Below are positions 31,903 through 44,844 of a stretch of 64,000 nt of DNA, in pieces. Each line of letters opens with the position of its first letter. Positions within the stretch are counted from its first letter, which is position 1. Position numbers and translations under genes: made by a program. The DNA is from Dendrophyllia cribrosa (lineage: Eukaryota; Cnidaria; Anthozoa; Scleractinia; Dendrophylliidae): contig JAJLRJ010000005.1 of assembly GCA_024195265.1 (NCBI GenBank), forward strand, positions 39,084,707 to 39,148,706, written 5' to 3'. The notes beneath the pieces were generated by a model. The model was given only the letters and a program-made list of their open reading frames with translations. It was not told where the DNA came from and ran no database searches.

Positions 31903-33641
31903 TCTTCTGCAGTAAAACGAGGCTGGGAGCGAAGAAATGCGGCTGTATTCGTACATTTATAGATACTAGGCTATTTAAAGCAAGTCTTGAAATTAAGACC
32001 ATGTTAAGTTGAGTAAGTCTTTATCAGCCAAGGGTATCTACGCTTACGGCCTTTGAATATCTTTTGAAATCATCTTTTCATTTTCCCCTTGCTTTAAAAA
32101 ATGGAAAAAAAGAAGAAAATATGGCGAGAACAAAAACACGAACTATTAAACTGACTGTGTACGTTTTTTCCTAAATATTTTGTATATGGAAACATGTTTT
32201 TCTGTATAATAGCTTCCACGTAGAACTGTAGAATATTTTTTAAAAATAAATGCTATTTGAATTGCAAATAGCTGGATTAATAAACAATTCATTATTAATT
32301 TTTTTTCTTCGCACCTTCGCCACGAAGAAAGCGAAGGAGACTGAAGGAGTTATAATCATCCTGACAGATAACTCTGGACTGCAAACGAAACTTTAATAAC
32401 TTTAATGATGTTCGAGATGAGGAACAAAGTTATCTGCCTCAACATACAGACCAAAACATTGTTTCTGAAGCGAGTATTTGTCAACACGTGGATGAATGAC
32501 GACTATAACTTTGAAACGAATTCTACAAGGACGTTCTTTAGGTAAGAAAAATATTATATAGTTTTCTCGCAGCATTTATTAAGGGTTGTTATATGAAGCA
32601 ACGGCTTAATATATAAACGGCCGGATGGTTCAATTTACACTCGACGCTAACAAGAATCTACTTCGTTAGTCTACAACCAAAATTTCAGCCGCCATAACTG
32701 TGCATAAATTATAACCGTTGTATTGGTTTGAGATACACATAGACTGACGCGATATACAACGATTTTATTCTGGTCAATTCACTCGATCTGGACGCTAATA
32801 ACATGCTACTTAGAAATTAGTCTGCAAATAAAATTTCAGCCGCCATTTTTTATCAATTGCCTCTTAATCGACTCGTGTACATCAAATAACCATTGTATAT
32901 GGTTTAAGATACACACAAACCGGGCCGACGTGATATACAGCAATTTTGTTACACAGTATCTGATCTGTTGCTACGGTAAAAGAAAAGGCAAATTAAATCG
33001 CAGTTTGTTATTGATGATTTTACTTCTAACAAACAGCTTTAAATTTTAAGTCATTTTTGTGTGGCTTTAGCCCACTGGGTCAGCACGAGCGTTGTTGTTG
33101 TTGTAAATAATAATAATAAATAATAAAGGTTGTTTATAGTGGACGAGCACTTAGCTATCCAGCTAATTCACAGGCACGCTACTGAAATATTGAAACAAAT
33201 TTGCAAGTTGAAAATAACATGTTAAAAATCCCAAAATAGTTTAATAGTTTAATTAATACCTATTTCCTTTTGTATTGTTCCTTTAGGTAGCATACCCGCG
33301 CAAGTTTGATTCAGGAAGAATGAGTTCTGAACAACAAGACCCTACGGTATTTCACCTGGTGATTCTTCAAGCACACGTTTCATGAGGTACGTATTTATTA
33401 TAAGAATAACCGCTTTTCTTTTTTATTTTCTTCTTCGCGATATTGACAAGCTGTTCTTGTGCGCCTACATGTATGACATAGACAAGGAAGGAGCAGGAGC
33501 TTGGTACCCACTAGCGATATTTAATTATAAGCGCCGTAAAATTTGTCGCGTAGATCTCAGTGTAACTCGAAAATGACCTAACAGCATAATCAGCGACATC
33601 ATCATAATAACAATTATTCATCTCTCTTCTTCGATCTCCAG
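31903..33641. other. possible 5' leader region of the small spliced gene
   Basis: Two segments look like upstream exons. One ends at ACGTTCTTTAG|GTAAGA (about 32400-32540), with a 45-codon ORF from ATG 32408 open to the donor. The other runs from TTTAG to TTTCATGAG|GTACGT (about 33287-33386). Neither keeps an open frame into the next exon, so they would be untranslated. 32040-32200 is related to 42050-42190. Paired 'GATATACAxCxATTTT' phrases at 32751 and 32931 mark a roughly 180-bp duplication. Confidence 0.3.
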
Positions 33642-33645
33642 GTAA

Positions 33646-36074
33646 ATGTCAGACGCGGAATGGCCATGGAAGAATGTGGCAGACACCATCAACGTCATCA
33701 TGAATTGTTTTAGGAGGTGAGATTTGGAAAAACTATAGATGTAGACCTCATCATACTGTCTGAAAAAGACAACGAATAGTTTCATATGACTCACAGGGAT
33801 AGTCGAGCGAGCAAAACACGCGACAGCACGGAAAAAATCGCCTGTCCTGAAGAGACGCGACTCACGCGCATGTTTCTCTCGCGCGACCTTCGATGGGTAA
33901 AAAAGTTGACCACAACACTCTCCGCCTAAAATCGCCTCCGACGAGAGGATGCGACTCACGCGCGTGTTTCACTCTAGCGACTATCCCTGGGCATCTGAGC
34001 ACTCGTGCTGACCACCATTGCCGGATTAGCTAGCTGTAGGCAATTACACTAAATAAGATTAAAGATTAAAGAAATACAGTCTCCCGATAACTCGAACCTT
34101 CAAGGGGAATAGAAAAAAGATTCGAGTTACCGGGCGGTTGAGAACAAATGACCGGAAATAAGGTGTGTACTGTGTATTTCTGTTCATACGGTGTACATTT
34201 TAACCAAATTTTATTACTGCATGGAATGGAACAATATTTCTGGATATTATACAATCAGAACGTAACGTTACGTGCAATAAAACAAAGCAAAGCAGTAGGA
34301 AAAGAGTAGATACTGAACTGAACTGACATTTTTTGTAATGCGAAAAAAGACAGAATACACGGATGCTTCAAAATAAATTCAATGTTTTAGACTACAATAC
34401 CATATTTTTTGACTTATCACGTCTTGACAAACGTGGTTCAAGTTATCGAGGGTAGAATTATATAGAAAATGACCTGAAGGGAGACGAAAATTGCTTCGAG
34501 TTAGCGGGAGGTTCGAGTTATCGAGGCTTCGAGTTACCGAGGGTAAAATTACCGGTAAATGTATAATCGATTTTGGTTCGAGTTATCGAGGCTTCGAGTT
34601 ATCGCGAGTCGACTGTAAGAGACTGTAATCGTAGCCTAATAAATGCGTAAAAAGCCCAATCATTTATTTTGTCCCAGTAAATATCAGTGTTATGAAATCT
34701 CCCTCGAAAGAAATTTGGAACCGGGTGTGGTGTGGGTGGAGGCTTCAGTCCCGTTTACCTTTCGCCCTACGATTCCATGATAGTAAAATACTAGACACAT
34801 AACTCAGCGAATAGGTATACTTAGATGATAGTTTTATTTTGTTAGGTTGAACACAGAAATGAGAAATCATAGCAGAGCTTCCATCGACTTTGACATGATA
34901 ATGTTTAAAGAGGTGAGTTAATTTATAAGCTTTAAAAGATACCTTCCGTTAATTCAGTTTTTCCTTTTTTAGTTTTGTTAAGGAACAAAAACGTTCTCGG
35001 GCTGAAAGTAGAACACAGTAAATACAAAATGTGCTGTCTTAACCATGCCCGGGGGGGGGGGGGGGGGGGGGGGGGGTACTCAACATATTTTTGTACAGGG
35101 ATTCTCCGCCCCGAGGTCGAAACCCTTGCCCTTTCATATACCATTTTTGACAGAAAAGGTACCCCTTTTATATACCTTTCATTGAAAATGGTACCCCTTT
35201 CATAAACCTTTCATTGAAAATGGTACCCCTTTCATATAGCCTTTATGTGCGTCTGTTTGTTATATTTTGAAAGACCCTTTTTATAATACTTAAATGGCAG
35301 TTTTCCCTACCATTTTTATACATCAACTCGTGTTTTCCTTACGGCTTTCCTATACTTCGTGAAATCCCTACCCTTTTATATACTTCAACTCGTGAAATCC
35401 CTACCCTTTCAAATACCTCCGGCCTCAAAAAGGTACCCCTTTCGGGCGGAGCATCCCCGTATCGCCCATTATAGGGAGTACCCCCCAGGTAACCATGTTA
35501 ACCATTTCACCGTCCAGAGTCAATTTTTCGCGAAGGCACATAGAAATAAAGGAGTTTCGTGTCAGCTGTAACTTGTTTTTCGTTTCACGGGAATACTTAA
35601 AAATGTACCCACTCTATCATTTATATAAAAAGGGTTGTTTTCTAAAGAAATTGTGGTGTTGCTATGGGGGTGTGAAAAACGAAAATGTGTTTTAACTTTT
35701 ATTAACTGCGTTATTAAGGTAAATTGGCCACCGGAAGGAGATTCAAAAGCTGACCCTTTCGAGCGCTAGCGGCTGCGTTATTCGCTCTGACGAAACCCTC
35801 CAACCTTCGTGATTCGGCGCTTTCATTTCCATGCCATTCCATTCGTGAAGCGCCAACCTTTGTGATTCACTCTGACGCAGGGCTCGAAACTTTTGATCAA
35901 GAAAACCCCATTTTCGTATCTACCTTTTTGATAGTCAAAACGTAATATGGCCTTCATTGATCAATATATGTTTGTTTTATTTCTATGCAGAATACAAGGA
36001 AACTTAATGCTGGAATCAAGCAAGGAAGAACGAAAGACAACCAACTTAAACAAGGAAGAGGTAGAGAAACTTAG
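33646..36074 (+). CDS. candidate small spliced gene, 73 aa, exons 33646-33716, 34846-34912, 35991-36074
   Basis: Three segments bounded by CTCCAG/AGGAG|GTGAG, TTTGTTAG/AAAGAG|GTGAGT and TTCTATGCAG join in compatible phases (2 then 0) into one ORF. It starts MSDAEWPWKNVADTINVIMN, passes through RLNTEMRNHSRASIDFDMIM and ends KQGRGRET then TAG. An in-frame TAA stands directly before the ATG, so this is the start if the first acceptor is right. The product would be small, basic at its C-terminus and without helices long enough to span a membrane. I do not recognise it. Introns contain a hAT-like MITE, a Tigger-like MITE and a poly-G-ended MITE. Chance assembly of splice-like sites cannot be excluded. 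Confidence 0.4.
33794..33989. mobile_element. hAT-like MITE (CAGGGATAG ... CTATCCCTG)
   Basis: Ends CAGGGATAGTCGAGCGAGC and the inverse TCTAGCGACTATCCCTG. Inner ACACGCGxC motifs and ATCGCCT/GACGCGACTCACGCGC phrases are repeated. No clear 8-bp duplication. The minus-strand ORF across it has no family resemblance. Confidence 0.6.
34077..34615. mobile_element. Tigger/pogo-like MITE, TA duplication
   Basis: Starts CAGTCTCCCGATAACTCGAA and ends TTCGAGTTATCGCGAGTCGA then CTG, flanked by TA (34075-34076, 34616-34617). CAGTCGACTC ends with reiterated 'GATAACTCGAA' are typical of Tigger-derived MITEs. The TTCGAGTTATCGAGG motif is repeated at least five times near the right end. Confidence 0.8.
35048..35489. 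mobile_element. MITE, CC(C/T)GGGGGG/GTACTC family, 8-bp TSD
   Basis: The direct repeat TAACCATG flanks it (35040-35047, 35490-35497). Ends: CCCGGGGGG... GGGTACTC and GGGAGTACCCCCCAGG. The interior repeats GGTACCCCTTTxATAxACCTTTCATTGAAAAT about three times. Sister of the 118-547 element. Confidence 0.8.
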
Positions 36075-36483
36075 TTTTACTTTAAGCGCAGCAATTTTGT
36101 TTACATCGCCGCCAAATTCGAGCAGAATTTTCTTATTTCAGTCGAGACAAGGTGCAACACAGATATAACAAACTTCGCCGCGGTGTATAACGAGCAAAAT
36201 CTAGTACCATCTGATAAAAGCCGGATAGAACGAAAAGAATGAAAGCTCGAAATCAAATAACTGCATTGTTCATCCATACAGCAGTTAACAGAATAGCAAT
36301 GCCATGCGCGCATGTAAATATTCAGGGCAAGTTTTCGGCAATTTCAACTATAAGGATTAAATGTAGAGTCCTAAATTCTCAATGTTTGAACATTTGAACG
36401 TTGTCAGTACCGAGGTCGTTAATCACTAAAATCGAGGCGAGTTGGTACTGAAAGTTATTTTAGTAAACATTTAAGTAGGCGTA
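36075..36483. other. nothing recognised
   Basis: AT-rich spacer after the candidate small gene. Possible 3' UTR, but no AATAAA stands out. Confidence 0.35.
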
Positions 36484-38280
36484 ATATATATAGATAGGCT
36501 TAGCCTAACAGCGAAGCTCTCTGAGAAATGATGAAATGATGATGATAAGTTTAACTTAGGTTAAGTTTAACTTATGATGATAAGTTTAACGTAGGTAAAA
36601 GATAAGTTTAACTTAAGTAAAAGGTCGGAAGAAAGAAAAATTAGCATTAAGATTGACGACCGGACTATTTTTCAATGTTAGCAATTCTCAAAAACAGTCT
36701 TACGCGCGACCGTCTGCACAGTACTTTGATTTAGACTGCACAAAAGCTCACAAAAACAACTTTTTTCTCGGTCTAGAATAACTAGTGTAACTAATTTACC
36801 GGATAAAATACACCTGTTGCGAATCAAAAGTTTCAGACATCTTTGCGCAAGGCGACGCGAGTGAAGTAAGAACTATAAAATCCAACTCTTTTTTTTTTTT
36901 GTTTAAATAAAATCGATTTTCAACCTATGTAATGAATGAACAAACACATAAAAATGGACAACAAAATCTTCTTTTGAAAAATTTTATTCAAATATCCTTT
37001 AGTTTATGTTTAGATTAGCGCATCAAGGAGCTGTCTGGCTGAGCACATTGCGAAATTCAAGATGTCAATCCGACTGAATTTGAGCACGTTTTAAAAACAT
37101 TTTTCCAAAACCGACTAATGAGAACACAAACAAAAAGTCAATCACAAATTTATAACAACATAAATTTCCATAGAAAAATGTAATTTATTTTACCGTTAAG
37201 TCCCTCGGCTGCTTGAAAATTCTTTAAAACTCCGCTTCTTCGCGGGTTCTGAAGTTCTTCGAAGCAAGATTTCATGACTTAAAGCTCTTCTTTTTCTGAG
37301 TATTCTTTAAAGTTTTCTATTTCTATTTTGAATATTTTAAATGTGAAATATTGCAAAATCACGGCGGGTTTTGGCCGGCACCGTGTCAATGGGTTAAAGG
37401 AGTTTAGCTCTAAACAAATGCTTCGACGATCTACTAGCTTCAATTGTCCTAGGACGACATCTGATTTAATATATATATATAGATAGGCTGAGCCTAACAG
37501 CGAAGCTCTCTTAACAGAAAGCCAATAATAAGCTTAACTAAGGTGAAAGGTCGGAAGCACAAGAATTAAAATTGACGACCCTATTATACAACAGTATTAC
37601 GCGACCGTCTGCACAGTACATTAAGACCGTACAAAAGTTCACAAAAACAACTTTTTCTCGGTCTAGAATAGCTAGTATGACTTATTTCCGAATAAAATAC
37701 ACCTGTTGCGTATCAAAAATTGCCCGAGAAACTGATTTGAAATAATAAGGCATAAGGCGACGCGAGTGAAGTTAGAAGTATAAAATCCAAATCTTGTTTA
37801 GTTTACATAAAATCGCTTTTCAACCTATGTAATGAATGAACAAACACATAAAGTCTACTAGCTTCAATTCTCCTAGGACGAAATCTGGTTTAAAAATAAG
37901 CACTTAGCTCTATATTCCTCCAAAAAACGCTCGACTTGCAGAGTTAAGCAGCCTCAAATGCGGTGGGAAAAAATGCAGGGAAAAACGATTTTGCAAACCG
38001 TTTTCTCCGCTAAACACAACGAAGGTGTTTACTGTAGCTGATCGTGTAGCCGCGTGAAGCGCGCGAAAAACAAAAGCCTTGCTTTGGTTTCAAAATTGCT
38101 AAGATCCCGGATGTTGCGCGACGTCGAACGCGTATGTTGCGTGAAGTCATACGCGCCCGCGAGTTAGCTCTGCGCTATGAACGGACGGACGCGCCCGCGA
38201 GCGAAACATTTCCGCTTGCCGCATGACCATGAAAAATGACGGGCATAGGTTCTACGAGTATGGAGCTCCGCTATAAGCAA
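36484..38280. repeat. duplicated repeat, copies at 36484-36960 and 37475-37855
   Basis: Both copies run ATAGATAGGCT(T/G)AGCCTAACAG, CGAAGCTCTC, AGGTCGGAAG, GACCGTCTGCACAGTAC, TCGGTCTAGAATA, AAATACACCTGTTGCG, GGCGACGCGAGTGAAGT, CAACCTATGTAATGAATGAA. The AGGCTxAGCCT palindrome marks one edge. The second copy continues into a GC-richer tail to about 38280, ending GAGTATGGAGCTCCGCTATA. A CTAGCTTCAAT/CCTAGGACG phrase also repeats (37434, 37857). Superfamily unknown. Confidence 0.7.
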
Positions 38281-41200
38281 GACTCATTTTCCAAGTGAAC
38301 ATATCCTGCAGGCCATTTTTTCTGTGTACTCTTATGTTCAGGCATGGCTCATTCCTTGGTTAGAACCCATCCCAAATTCAATATTTTCATTTTATGAATG
38401 TAATGTTCTGTTTACTCTAACAATACCAAAAGTAAATAGTCAATAAGGAAAGTATTTATGGAACAATTTACTCATGAATATCGTACTCCATGTTATTATA
38501 AGTTTTTCTGTAAAAATTATAAGCTACGTTGGCTATTTTTGCTATGTCAATTTTCAATAAAGACTAGATTTCAATGGTCTAAAACGATTGGTCAGTAATG
38601 GACGTTTAATGGGATAATTTATGCAATTCAGCATGGTTTGTCAATTTTTTCAGAGTAATGGGTTTTAAGGTTACAAAACGATTTCTCACAGGGAATTCAC
38701 GAAGAAGGGGTTCATTTTTTTCAATAAGGGATATCTCGAGTCAGTGAATATCATGAACCATTTTGTGTCTTAGTAAAAATGTCTCTGCAGTCATGAAGTA
38801 GTAGGCCATTCTTTTCGATTTATTTGTCACGTTGGGGATTACAAGTTACAGTAATCAAAACGAATTTTTGGTAAAAATTTAAGAGTAGGTTTTATTGTGT
38901 GTGTTAGTATCAATTGTGTTAATTTTTTCGTCCTTTTCTATCAAATTTTGCCTGCTTAGGGTTTTCGTCAGATTTAACAAGCGACGAATAGAGAGAGCCA
39001 CTGTTATAACTTTTTCATTTTAATTAGTTCCTCTGATATTAGAAACTTATACTTGCTGCAATTTTCAGATGTTTGAAGAGATGTTGCTTTGAAATATTAA
39101 TTGCCTGAATATAAGGTAAATTAATTGTCTGGCCTTTCAGGATATGATGTTACAGTTAAAGCATTCCATTTATTGTCAAAATGTTTCATTGTTTGGCCAT
39201 TTGACTGCAGTAAGATATAGCATATCAACAAGGACATTGAAAGTGAGAGTAAAGTTTGGAAAAAAATGTATCATTTTTAGTTAGTAATTTTAATTAATTA
39301 TTAAAAAAATTATTTGAGAAGTCGATTTCCCACTTAGTTAAACTACAAAGCCATTTGTCTGTTTTGCTGTAATTTTTGGCTGCTTGTCAGTTTCCAGTGA
39401 ATGATGAAGTCGAGATGCACTTGTACCATTTAACAGGGAAGTCATTCGTTAGTTTTCATACTGAAGAGTTTTACAGTTTGTTTTTAATTTGAATTTTTGT
39501 CTCTTGTTTTTAACATTTGACGGTAAAAATGGAACGTCATTTTGTTTGTTTTCAGTTTAAAATTCAGTTGTCTGTCCGTTCCCACTAACCAAGATTTCTA
39601 AGGTCACCTTTACACAATATTGCAAAGAAATGAAAGCGACTTTTCTGTTGTGAATTTAATTTTGACCAAGGATAATAATTTTTCACTGAGTACAAATGCC
39701 AGGACGAGCCTGCGTAGTGGTTTGCACTTACGTCATATCAACATTCGGAATAAAACAGATTTCGAGTCCAAAATGTCTATGAAATTGTAAAGAAATTAAA
39801 ACTACACATCTGGGCCAAATTTTGAAGCGCTAGAGCTTTTCATTGAAGAGTTATAAGCAAACGAGTATTTGTGACATGTTTAGTAAAAAATGTATGGAGC
39901 GGCCATCTTGGTGTACCACTTCAGTACACCAAAAATCTTATCACAAAATATTGGATTCACCATAAGTTCTATTAAATCAGCTTATATAATTAACCATCGA
40001 TAATGCAAAAATAAGTTTCAACTGGTTCATTTTTGTTCATTTTCACGCCGGCTTATCTCAAATAGCGTGACGAAAAGCGTGACACATTTCAAACCTTTCA
40101 AATCGGAAGCAAAACATCGTCAAAATCTAAAACATTTGTAAAAGATTGTAACACTGGTATCCACATTCCATGTTAGAAACAGCTTTGTAATAGTTCAAAT
40201 TTTGATTTTTTATGAAGTCATGTACAAACCAAGAATATGGTAATACTGGTTAGGTATTCACATACCATGTTAGAAAATATTGTAGGATGTATAGTTAAGG
40301 ATTTTTTAATTTTTAAGGCATCATATGCAAAGCAAGAATAGACTTGGTGTAAACAACAACACGATAGACTTGACGAAAGAACACCACAACAGACTTGGTA
40401 TTTGAACATCACCCGTACATTTAGTAACTTTGTAGCTTGACAGTGTAAAAACAATTTCAGGTCATTACAGACATTTTCCTCATTTAAGGCATTCAAAGAT
40501 AGATAGATAGAAAAAGAAAAAGTCTAAGGTTAAGACAGAACATAATTAGTTTTCAGCCCACTCAAAATTTATTTATATGTTATTTTTCAATCAGCTAGGC
40601 TTTTAAGGTTGACGGCTTCCAAGTCAACAGTTGTAAAACTTAACAGTCATTCGTCTATTTTGCAAGATTTTGACGCTGACACATTACGCGTTTTCAGATC
40701 GATTGTGTTTAGCTTCACATTTTGACTCTCTGTTTGTTACAGAGCAATTCAGCTGTGAAAATAGTAGGGCTTTTGTAGCTTGCAGCTATTTTTCAGTAAA
40801 ACTACATTAGGTCATGTTCTCGATACAAAATTAATGAAGGTTGCTCAGGAAACAAAACAATTTCTCAGTGAACAATGTTGGCCATTTTTATACCTTAATT
40901 TTGTAAATAATGTTACGACAACATTTACGTAATAAAAATTGAAGGCCACTTGGCTGTATCAACATCTAAACGGATGGTGGAATAAACGCTTGACTGATAT
41001 CAACGTAATGTTAACGTTCAAAGACAAAATGTCTGACTTCTTTTACACATGCTTCTTTAACACATGCATCTTTACTAGTGGGGATATTGTCTTTTATTTG
41101 AATTACACTGTACAGGTCAATTTAGGTAAGGCTAGGTCGGGAGACTTCGATAAATTGCTTTATTATAAAACTCATACAGAGAACCAAACCGGTCCCGAAC

Positions 41201-42350
41201 CGGTCCCAAACGATGGAGGTTAAGCTAAAAGAGTTAAGCTAAATTCATAGATAAAATCGCAGTTACTAGGAAATAATTATATGAATTCAGTAGCTTTCAC
41301 GAACTATCTTGTCTCTCACTTATTTTGCAGTTATAACTATTTGCATTTTGTCTACTCAATATGAGTTTTGAGTAAGGGGTTTTACGTTGAAAGAAATACT
41401 ATTCTTTATTGCGAAATAATTTATTCAAATAATAACAATTCATTCAAGATATATCACAGTGAAACGTCAATTTTCAGTAAGTTTTTGAGATTGAGAAAGG
41501 ACTTCTCAGTGAAAATTAAAGACCGCCATTTTGCCTGTTTTGAATTTACCCTTTATTGCAGACAGGTGATTTAACTGTCAGTTATATTTTATTTTATTTT
41601 TTCCTTCAATTTGTTTTCCTTAACTCTATTTTGCACAAAGCTGACCGCTGACTTTCAACATTCATAACTTCTTTAATAGGCATTCAAACGCCATCACATT
41701 CCAGGCTGAGGAACTTAAAAAAAGCCCAGGCAAGATATAGGGTTAATCCAAAAGCTTTTAAGGTCACGAAACGCCATTTTGTCTGTGTACCGTTTTTGCT
41801 CATAGTTTTTGCTCTATTTTTGCAAGATTTTATTTCATTTTGTTTGTCAGTTTGAAATTAGTATAAGGTCACTGCTTTTGTTAGGCATTTTCAAAGTTTT
41901 CTTTTTAAGATTGATTCTGGCTGTTGGCGAAGTTTTCAGTACTTTTGGAAATTGTAGTTCATTTAGTCAGAATCGTTTTTTGCTTCTTATTGCCAACTTT
42001 CAACATGTTGTCAATCAGGCTTAAAGTTTTTAAATGCAGCTCAAATAAATTGTTTCCTTCTTTCCGTGTCTCCCTTCCTTTAAAAAGTGGAAGGAAGGAG
42101 GGGAAAATGGCGAGAACTTAAACCACGAACTGTTGAACCATCCTGCTAAAACTAGCTTAAAAATGTTATTGTTTTAAAATATTTTGGTTCCAATTGCGTT
42201 GTTTTTACCTTGTTTTTACCTTGATTTTGCCCGTTCAATTATCAACTTTAATTTTCAGCAAGGGGTTAAGGCAACGAATCAATGGATTATTGGAAATTGT
42301 ATAGTACATGTAGTTCATTTTGTCAGTTTTGTTTGATTTTTTTATTATCT
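38281..42350. repeat. old, degenerate AT-rich repeat field
   Basis: Phrases such as GGCCATTTTGTCTGTTTT, TTTTCAGTGAA, TTTAAGGTTACxAAACG and GTCATTCGTTxxTTTT recur every 80-200 bp with heavy divergence (for example 38640, 39350, 39540, 40650, 41520, 41770). They continue past the satellite to about 44460. This looks like an ancient tandem array. No ORF in it has coding character. Confidence 0.5.
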
Positions 42351-42357
42351 CTTTAAC

Positions 42358-43600
42358 TCCCAAGAGTGCCAAACATCAAAATTCAAGAAAATTTCCAAAT
42401 GTCATCTTGTGAAATATTGAAAAACAAATGGTACCATGCAAAAGTACTGCTGAAGAGGTTTCATTTGAATGGTCACACCATAGGATTTCGTCCACAGACT
42501 CAAAAGTTAGAACAAATGGTACCATGCAAAAGTATTGCTGAAGAGGTTTCATTAGAATGCATGGTCACACCATAGGATTTCATCAACAGACACAAAAGTT
42601 AGAACAAATGGTACTATGCAAAAGTACTGCTGAAGAGGTTTCCGATTTGAATGGTCACAACATAGGATTTCGTCCACAGACTCAAAAGTTAGAACAAATG
42701 GTACCATGCAAAAGTACTGCTGAAGAGGTTTCATTTGAATGGTCACACCATAGGATTTCATGGACAGACTCCAAAGTTAGAACAAATGGTACCATGCAAA
42801 AGTACTGCTGAAGAGGTTTCATTTGAATGGTCACACCATAGGAGTTCATCAACAGACTCAAAAGTTAAAACAAATGGTACCATGCAAAAGTACTGCTGAA
42901 GAGGTTTCATTTGAATGGTCACACAATAGGATTTCGTCCACAGACTCAAAAGTTAGAACAAATGGTACCATGCAAAGTAACGTACTGCTGAAGAGGTTTC
43001 ATTTGAATGGTCACACCATAGGATTTCATCAACAGACTCAAAAGTTAGAACAAATGGTACCATGAAAAAGGACTGCTCAAGAGGTTTCATTTGAATGGTC
43101 ACACCATAGGAGTTCATCAACAGACTCAAAAGTTAAAACAAATGGTACCATGCAAAAGTACTGCTGAAGAGGTTTCATTTGAATGGTCACACAATAGGAT
43201 TTCGTCCACAGACTCAAAAGTTAGAACAAATGGTACCATGCAAAGTAACGTACTGCTGAAGAGGTTTCATTTGAATGGTCACACCATAGGATTTCATCAA
43301 CAGACTCAAAAGTTAGAACAAATGGTACCATGCAAAAGTACTGCTCAAGAGGTTTCATTTGAATGGTCACACCATAGGAGTTCATCAACAGACTCAAAAG
43401 TTAAAACAAATGGTACCATGCAAAAGTACTGCTGAAGAGGTTTCATTTGAATGGTCACACAATAGGATTTCGTCCACAGACTCAAAAGTTAGAACAAATG
43501 GTACCATGCAAAGTAACGTACTGCTGAAGAGGTTTCATTTGAATGGTCACACCATAGGATTTCATCAACAGACTCAAAAGTTAGAACATGTCTCCATAAC
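42358..43600 (+). repeat. 88-bp satellite, about 13 monomers, with 268-bp higher-order unit
   Basis: Monomer: AAATGGTACCATGCAAAAGT, ACTGCTGAAGAGGTTTCATT, TGAATGGTCACACCATAGGA, TTTCGTCCACAGACTCAAAA, GTTAGAAC. From 42823 the array becomes a three-monomer higher-order repeat: identical variants return at 42823, 43091 and 43359, exactly 268 bp apart. One monomer per unit has the CATGCAAAGTAACGTACTGC insertion, another has AGTTCATCAACAG. The ORFs through it are by-products of the repeat length. It begins with CTCCCAAGAGTGCC and ends with ACATGTCTCC, as in the single-monomer copy at 9871-10060. Confidence 0.92.
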
Positions 43601-43830
43601 TGACTCTGGGAGGGAAAGGTGAAAGGGTTTTTGTCAACTTTCAACAAAAAATTTTTATAAATTTGTAGTGAAAATCAATCATAGATGATAACAATCATGA
43701 TCAAGTTCCATTTCCAGTTATCAATAACTAACTAAGGCAATTTTTTATGTTCGAGAGTTAGGATTTTTAAATTAAAAGGCAATTTCTTGGTGTAAATGTT
43801 TCGTTCATATTATATTTTTGTCTGTTTTAT

Positions 43831-44306
43831 CCAATGCTCCACATAAGAACTACCGTAAACTTCATTGTTCTGCGGCATTGGCTCTTTCCCACAAAGAATA
43901 TCTTTGATTTCAAGAATAGAGGAGGGGCTGATGGTTCAAAATTATATTTCATAATTATATTTCAGTATAAAAATTAAGAAAATCCATTTGCATGAAATAA
44001 ATTTTAGGAAATATTCGTGCTTAACCAATCAGAATAGCAGAAGGCAATAGCTAATAATTTTGCTTCTTTGATGAAATTCCCCAAATACAATATCTTTTAA
44101 AAATTACATGTTGTGTGATTGGATCTCAAATTACTTGAAACCTTAAAAAAATTAGACAAAATGCACTTTGAACCTTAACTTTTTAGCGATTTTTGAGTCT
44201 TGAGTCTTGAGTCTTGAGTCTTGACCAATGAGATCACTAGTTGAAACAAGTTGACATTCCATCGTGCATTGCTGTTCAGCACTTTCCTTCTTATGCGGAT
44301 CATTTC
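43831..44306 (+). mobile_element. TTAA MITE, family K, copy 2
   Basis: AATGCTCCACATAAGAACTA ... TTATGCGGATCATTTC then TTAA (44307-44310). The left TTAA has decayed. It carries a private (GAGTCTT)4 expansion at about 44192-44223 next to TTTTTAGCGATTTTT. Confidence 0.8.
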
Positions 44307-44844
44307 TTAAAGAGATTTTGCTTGTCAGTCTGCAATGTGAAATTTAGCATTTTCTCTGTTTTCTTTCCACCTTCATTCTGCCTGTTTAATTGTCAAGCTT
44401 TCAGTGAGATGTTTAAGGCTGCGAATAGATTACTTCAGTGGAAATAGTAGTTCATTTAGTCAGTTTCAAAAACAAGGATTTTAAATGAATTCGTTTATGT
44501 GGTAAAAATCAATGAGAATAACCACAATGAACTGTGAGCAATTTGTTGTTTTCCCTATCTGTAATCAACAGGAGAATCTTTGTTTACAATTATTGCTTCA
44601 TTAACATGTGATGTTCATTCTCTCATCAAGCTACCAAAAAATCAACTCCGAATATTGAAAGGGCATAGCACAATAAGCTTTCTCAGAAAATTTAAGCGCG
44701 ATATACTAAATAGTCTTCGTGCAATGCTGTTTTAAGAACTCAAAAGTTTACAAAGAATGTATGGCTCATTTAGTGCTTTTGCCACCCACAACTTTGCAGT
44801 TTTTGACAGCTGATGTTTCCTAAACATTACATGAAAAAAAAACT

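Noticed and set aside
33618..33959. 113-aa minus-strand ORF
   Set aside because: It runs across the hAT-like MITE at 33794-33989 and antisense to the candidate spliced exon; no family features.
34932..35205. Pro-rich and Gly-rich ORFs on opposite strands
   Set aside because: Produced by the poly-G tract at the end of a MITE.
36484..37500. Helitron end (AGGCTxAGCCT hairpin near an edge)
   Set aside because: No CTRR terminus, 5' TC or A/T insertion site could be established.
42366..43622. Repetitive ORFs (MNGHTIGVHQQTQKL...) as a repeat protein
   Set aside because: They exist only because the 268-bp higher-order unit is close to a multiple of three in short stretches; frames break at almost every unit and both strands are equally open. 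This is satellite DNA.
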